Shown here one piece after another: positions 4,680 through 5,453 of a stretch of 5,453 nucleotides of DNA. The translations under genes were made by a program, and so were the position numbers. The first letter of the stretch is position 1. The number at the start of each line of letters is the position of its first letter. The DNA is from Chloroflexota bacterium (lineage in GTDB: Bacteria > Chloroflexota > Dehalococcoidia > UBA2979): positions 1-5,453 of the forward strand of contig JAQCJS010000096.1 of assembly GCA_027592975.1 (NCBI GenBank). The letters are read 5' to 3'. Under the pieces are notes generated by a model that was not told where the DNA came from, did not search any database, and was given only the letters and a program-made list of their open reading frames with translations.

Positions 4680-5453
4680 ATGGATATGCAGCGCACCGAA
4701 GAGCAGCAGCTCATCATCGACACCGTCCGGAGCTTCATCCGCCAGGAGATCCGCCCCCTAGAGGCGGATCTGGATCCGGACGCGTACGAGCTCAACCCGG
4801 ACGACAACGCCCGCCTGGTCCAGACGGTCAAGGACATGGGCATGTACCAGATGGGCCTCCCCGTCGAGTACGGCGGCCCGGGCATCGACATCATCACCCG
4901 CACCATGCTGGCGGAGGAGCTCTCTCAGCACCGCGCCGGCCTGTACGCGCCGGCCTACGGCGTCTTCGGCTCCTCGCCGCCCGAGCACCTCTACTCCGGC
5001 ACGGAGGAGCAGAAGGAGAAGTACCTCCACCCGGTCATCCGCGGTGAGAAGCACGCCTTCTTCGGCCTCTCGGAGCCGTCCGGTGGCTCTGACCCGGCGC
5101 GCGCCATCCGCACCCGGGGCGTCCGCGACGGCGACTCCTGGGTGATCAACGGCGGCAAGCTGTGGAACTCCGGCGCGGACACGGCCGACTTCGGCATCGT
5201 CTACGTGCGCACGGACCCGACCAAGGGCCGCCAGGGCATCACCGCCTTCCTGATTGACACGGACACCCCGGGCTTCCGCGTGCAGCGGCTGGTCCAGGTG
5301 CTCCGCTCGCACTACACCACGGAGCTGTCCTTCACGGACATGCGCGTGCAGCACTCCTCCATCCTGGGCGAGGAGGGCGGTGGGTTCGCGCTGGCGAACG
5401 ACACGCTGGCGCACAACCGCATCCCCTACGCGACGGCCTGCCTGGGCATCGCG
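4680..5453 (+). CDS. Acyl-CoA dehydrogenase (N-terminal 258 residues; runs off the window)
   Basis: The reading frame is open from ATG 4680 to the window edge, giving 258 of the roughly 380-400 residues usual for this FAD flavoenzyme, which forms the alpha,beta double bond of acyl-CoAs. Seen in order: an N-terminal helical domain (TEEQQLIIDTVRSFIRQEI; LPVEYGGPGID; LAEELSQ), the flavin/substrate motif GLSEPSGGSD at 129-138 (the family's T/S-E-P-x-x-G-S-D), and WVINGGKLWNSGADTADFG from 154, with Trp162 in the beta-domain position that contacts flavin. VLRSHYTTELSFTDMRV follows, and the C-terminal helical domain begins with GGGFALANDTL. The catalytic Glu of the C-terminal domain lies beyond the window. 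AGGGG (4664-4668) is 11 nt upstream of ATG 4680; an in-frame ATG at 4686 is possible but further from it. The gene begins 5 nt after the GIY-YIG-like gene. Chain-length or branched-substrate preference cannot be told. Confidence 0.95.
   Translation, partial: MDMQRTEEQQLIIDTVRSFIRQEIRPLEADLDPDAYELNPDDNARLVQTVKDMGMYQMGLPVEYGGPGIDIITRTMLAEELSQHRAGLYAPAYGVFGSSPPEHLYSGTEEQKEKYLHPVIRGEKHAFFGLSEPSGGSDPARAIRTRGVRDGDSWVINGGKLWNSGADTADFGIVYVRTDPTKGRQGITAFLIDTDTPGFRVQRLVQVLRSHYTTELSFTDMRVQHSSILGEEGGGFALANDTLAHNRIPYATACLGIA

Noticed and set aside
4758..5414. Minus-strand open frame (218 codons) opposite the acyl-CoA dehydrogenase
   Set aside because: Antisense to a clear dehydrogenase; composition is that of a shadow frame.

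Overview
This is a GC-rich, gene-dense bacterial window (roughly two-thirds GC by eye). It holds a compact acyl-CoA metabolism cluster: two operons diverge from a control region of about 140 bp at 2538-2677. Expanded CaiB/BaiF CoA-transferases, acyl-CoA dehydrogenases and a thiolase-like/DUF35 pair are typical of Actinomycetota and of Dehalococcoidia/SAR202-type Chloroflexota. The sequence alone does not decide between them, and I hold the taxonomy loosely.

Minus strand, reading leftwards from the control region: a CaiB/BaiF class III CoA-transferase (2537-1386), a 71-nt gap with an 8-bp tandem repeat, a second CaiB/BaiF CoA-transferase (1314-64), and a strong hairpin terminator at the left edge (1-28). 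The second enzyme keeps the family's catalytic Asp (Asp176). The first has Glu (Glu173) at the equivalent position, so the two may form one heteromeric enzyme.

Plus strand, reading rightwards: a thiolase-superfamily gene (2678-3824) interrupted by a frameshift near 3005-3009; a zinc-ribbon/OB-fold DUF35 protein (3845-4255); a 138-residue protein with a GIY...YIG signature (4258-4674); and an acyl-CoA dehydrogenase (4680 to the window end, truncated by the edge). Gaps of 20, 2 and 5 nt make this a tight operon. A good sigma70-like promoter (TTGAGA, 18 nt, TATAAA) precedes it, with an 11-bp palindrome between the two boxes.

Working model (inference): a CoA-transferase loads an organic acid onto CoA, the dehydrogenase introduces an alpha,beta double bond, and after hydration by an enzyme not in the window the thiolase-like/DUF35 pair cleaves the beta-hydroxyacyl-CoA. 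The thiolase-like protein has lost the Cys-His-Cys residues of true thiolases, which favours retro-aldol chemistry like steroid side-chain-cleaving Ltp2-DUF35 over CoA-dependent thiolysis. The most unexpected component is the GIY-YIG-like small protein inside a catabolic operon; its role is unknown to me. The thiolase frameshift is either a real lesion or an assembly/sequencing error.
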